The position numbers and the translations under genes were made by a program. From assembly GCA_035906055.1 (NCBI GenBank), contig JAMIFV010000038.1, positions 1 to 5,852 on the forward strand: DNA of 5,852 bases, in the 5' to 3' direction. The number at the start of each line of letters is the position of its first letter. Position 1 is the stretch's first letter. The DNA comes from JAMIFV01 sp035906055 (lineage in GTDB: Bacteria; Pseudomonadota; Alphaproteobacteria; Rickettsiales; JABCZZ01). The notes under the pieces were generated by a model. It saw only the letters and a program-made list of their open reading frames with translations. It searched no databases and was not told the DNA's origin. Below are positions 5,267 through 5,852 of this stretch, in pieces.

Positions 5267-5659
5267 ATGAAACAGAACATTGCACAAAATGCGCGTGGTG
5301 CTATGCAAAATACTGTGGTCGCACTGGAAGATTACGATGCAGCGCTGCCGGAGCATAAGCAGCAGTTCGGCGCGCTCAACCGCGAATGGCTGACCAAGTA
5401 TTTTTACGTGGAAGATCAGGATGAAGCGGCCTTTGCCGACCCTGAAGGCAAGATACTGAAGAAAGGCGGCGCTATCCTGTTTGCCCGTGCCGAAGGCAAG
5501 GTGGTTGGCACGGGTAGCCTCGTGCCGATGGAAGAAAAGGGATGTTACGAAATCGCCAAAATGGCGGTGACGGAAGCCTGGCAGAAGCACAGGATCGGCC
5601 AGCAGATGTTGGTGGCGCTATTGGAGAAGGCGAGAGAGCGAAAAGCGATAAAGCTTTAG
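5267..5659 (+). pseudogene. GNAT-family N-acetyltransferase, 3'-truncated
   Basis: 130 residues from the ATG at 5267. An ATG at 5303 (MQNTVVALEDYD) is an equally plausible start; neither has a good ribosome site. The body is a recognisable GNAT: ALNREWLTKYFYVE helix, GGAILFARAEGKVVGTGSLV strands, then YEIAKMAVTEAWQKHRIGQQML, the acetyl-CoA-binding motif A region. The protein stops at ARERKAIKL. Related enzymes continue for roughly 30-40 residues through the last strands and the helix before a LYEKLGF-like motif, so the C-terminal part of the acyl-CoA fold is missing. A transposase gene ends 7 bp beyond the stop on the opposite strand, so the loss is best explained by an insertion. It is probably inactive. 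Substrate unknown. Confidence 0.75.
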
Positions 5660-5852
5660 GCATAATTAAAGAAATGGGGGGCTGGAAAGTACAAATTTGA
5701 TAGCCCTTTTCTTTCTTTGTGATCTCAACCCCCGGTGGATTTTTATTTTTTCCTTGAGATGCGCGAATGTTCCTTCGAGGTGGTTTATGGTAGGCGGTAT
5801 TGCGAGGCTTGGTATATCGCGACAGGTAAAGAGGCTGTGCAGGTTATCCTGC
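5660..5852 (-). mobile_element. Second insertion sequence, 3' end (partial)
   Basis: From just after the truncated acetyltransferase to the window edge the sequence belongs to a transposase gene read on the minus strand. The element boundary lies between about 5655 and 5665, because acetyltransferase similarity runs to its last codons and the transposase stop is at 5666-5668. That leaves almost no non-coding end. The terminal inverted repeat cannot be identified with only one end visible. Confidence 0.6.
5666..5851 (-). CDS. Transposase, C-terminal fragment (runs off the right edge)
   Basis: 61 codons plus a stop are visible and stay open to the window edge. The segment TINHLEGTFAHLKEKIKIHRG followed within a few residues by a basic RKKRAIKF stretch matches the C-terminal part of DDE transposases of the IS256/IS1249-like or MULE type. 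There an N-x-(L/I)-E-G motif carrying the last catalytic Glu precedes an HRG motif. The exact family is not certain from this fragment. The gene enters from the right and ends 7 bp short of the acetyltransferase stop codon. Whether the rest is intact cannot be seen. Confidence 0.65.
   Translation of the reverse strand, partial: QDNLHSLFTCRDIPSLAIPPTINHLEGTFAHLKEKIKIHRGLRSQRKKRAIKFVLSSPPFL

Noticed and set aside
5679..5713. Hairpin GGGCT/AGCCC followed by a T-rich run, a possible terminator for the acetyltransferase gene
   Set aside because: The stem is only 5 bp with an 18-base loop, and it lies within the coding sequence of the transposase fragment, which explains the composition.
5759..5852. 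Plus-strand open frame starting with ATG at 5759
   Set aside because: It is antisense to the transposase fragment, has no clear ribosome site, and the minus-strand frame gives a recognisable protein motif.

Overview
The window looks like an accessory stretch of a bacterial, probably alphaproteobacterial, chromosome. Three things point that way, none decisive: a tRNA-Ile(GAT) 3' fragment of the type seen in alphaproteobacterial rRNA operons, an RVPAGxxxGGQW motif that I recall mainly from alphaproteobacterial toxin-like proteins, and an IS481-type transposase at the left edge. Base composition is uneven. One 60-base line in the first immunity gene has 21 G+C, while one in the transporter gene has 40 G+C, so the central cassettes are AT-rich relative to the housekeeping genes to their right.

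Layout, left to right. (1) 1-200: the 5' end of an IS481-family element, with the transposase reading leftward out of the window. (2) 199-1933: cassette 1, containing a control region, a predicted lipase/esterase toxin (311-1312) and an overlapping lipoprotein gene (1296-1904), the probable periplasmic immunity protein. (3) 1934-2136: a spacer ending in the 3' half of a tRNA-Ile gene (2088-2132), read as an attachment-site or recombination scar. (4) 2137-3624: cassette 2, with the same control region and the same first 89 toxin residues but a different, shorter hydrolase domain and a different lipoprotein. (5) 3663-5221, minus strand: a two-gene operon of a glutathione S-transferase and an EamA transporter, joined by an ATGA stop/start overlap. 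(6) 5267-5659: a divergent GNAT acetyltransferase gene that has lost its 3' end. (7) 5666-5852: the C-terminal end of a second, unrelated transposase, whose insertion probably truncated the GNAT gene.

The main point of interest is the cassette pair. A 381-bp 5' border (promoter, operator-like palindrome, ribosome-site dyad, toxin head) differs at 4 bases between the copies, and the three coding differences are all synonymous. A 74-bp 3' border (last 15 codons of the immunity gene plus downstream DNA) differs at 1 base. Between these borders the toxin cores and immunity bodies are clearly homologous but strongly diverged. This is the signature of a modular polymorphic toxin-immunity system whose cores are exchanged between fixed borders. 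The toxins have no signal peptide, while the immunity proteins carry lipoprotein signals and a conserved Cys pair, so the predicted site of action is the periplasm or inner-membrane lipids of a neighbouring cell, by analogy with Tle/Tli lipase effectors. No secretion apparatus is visible in the window.
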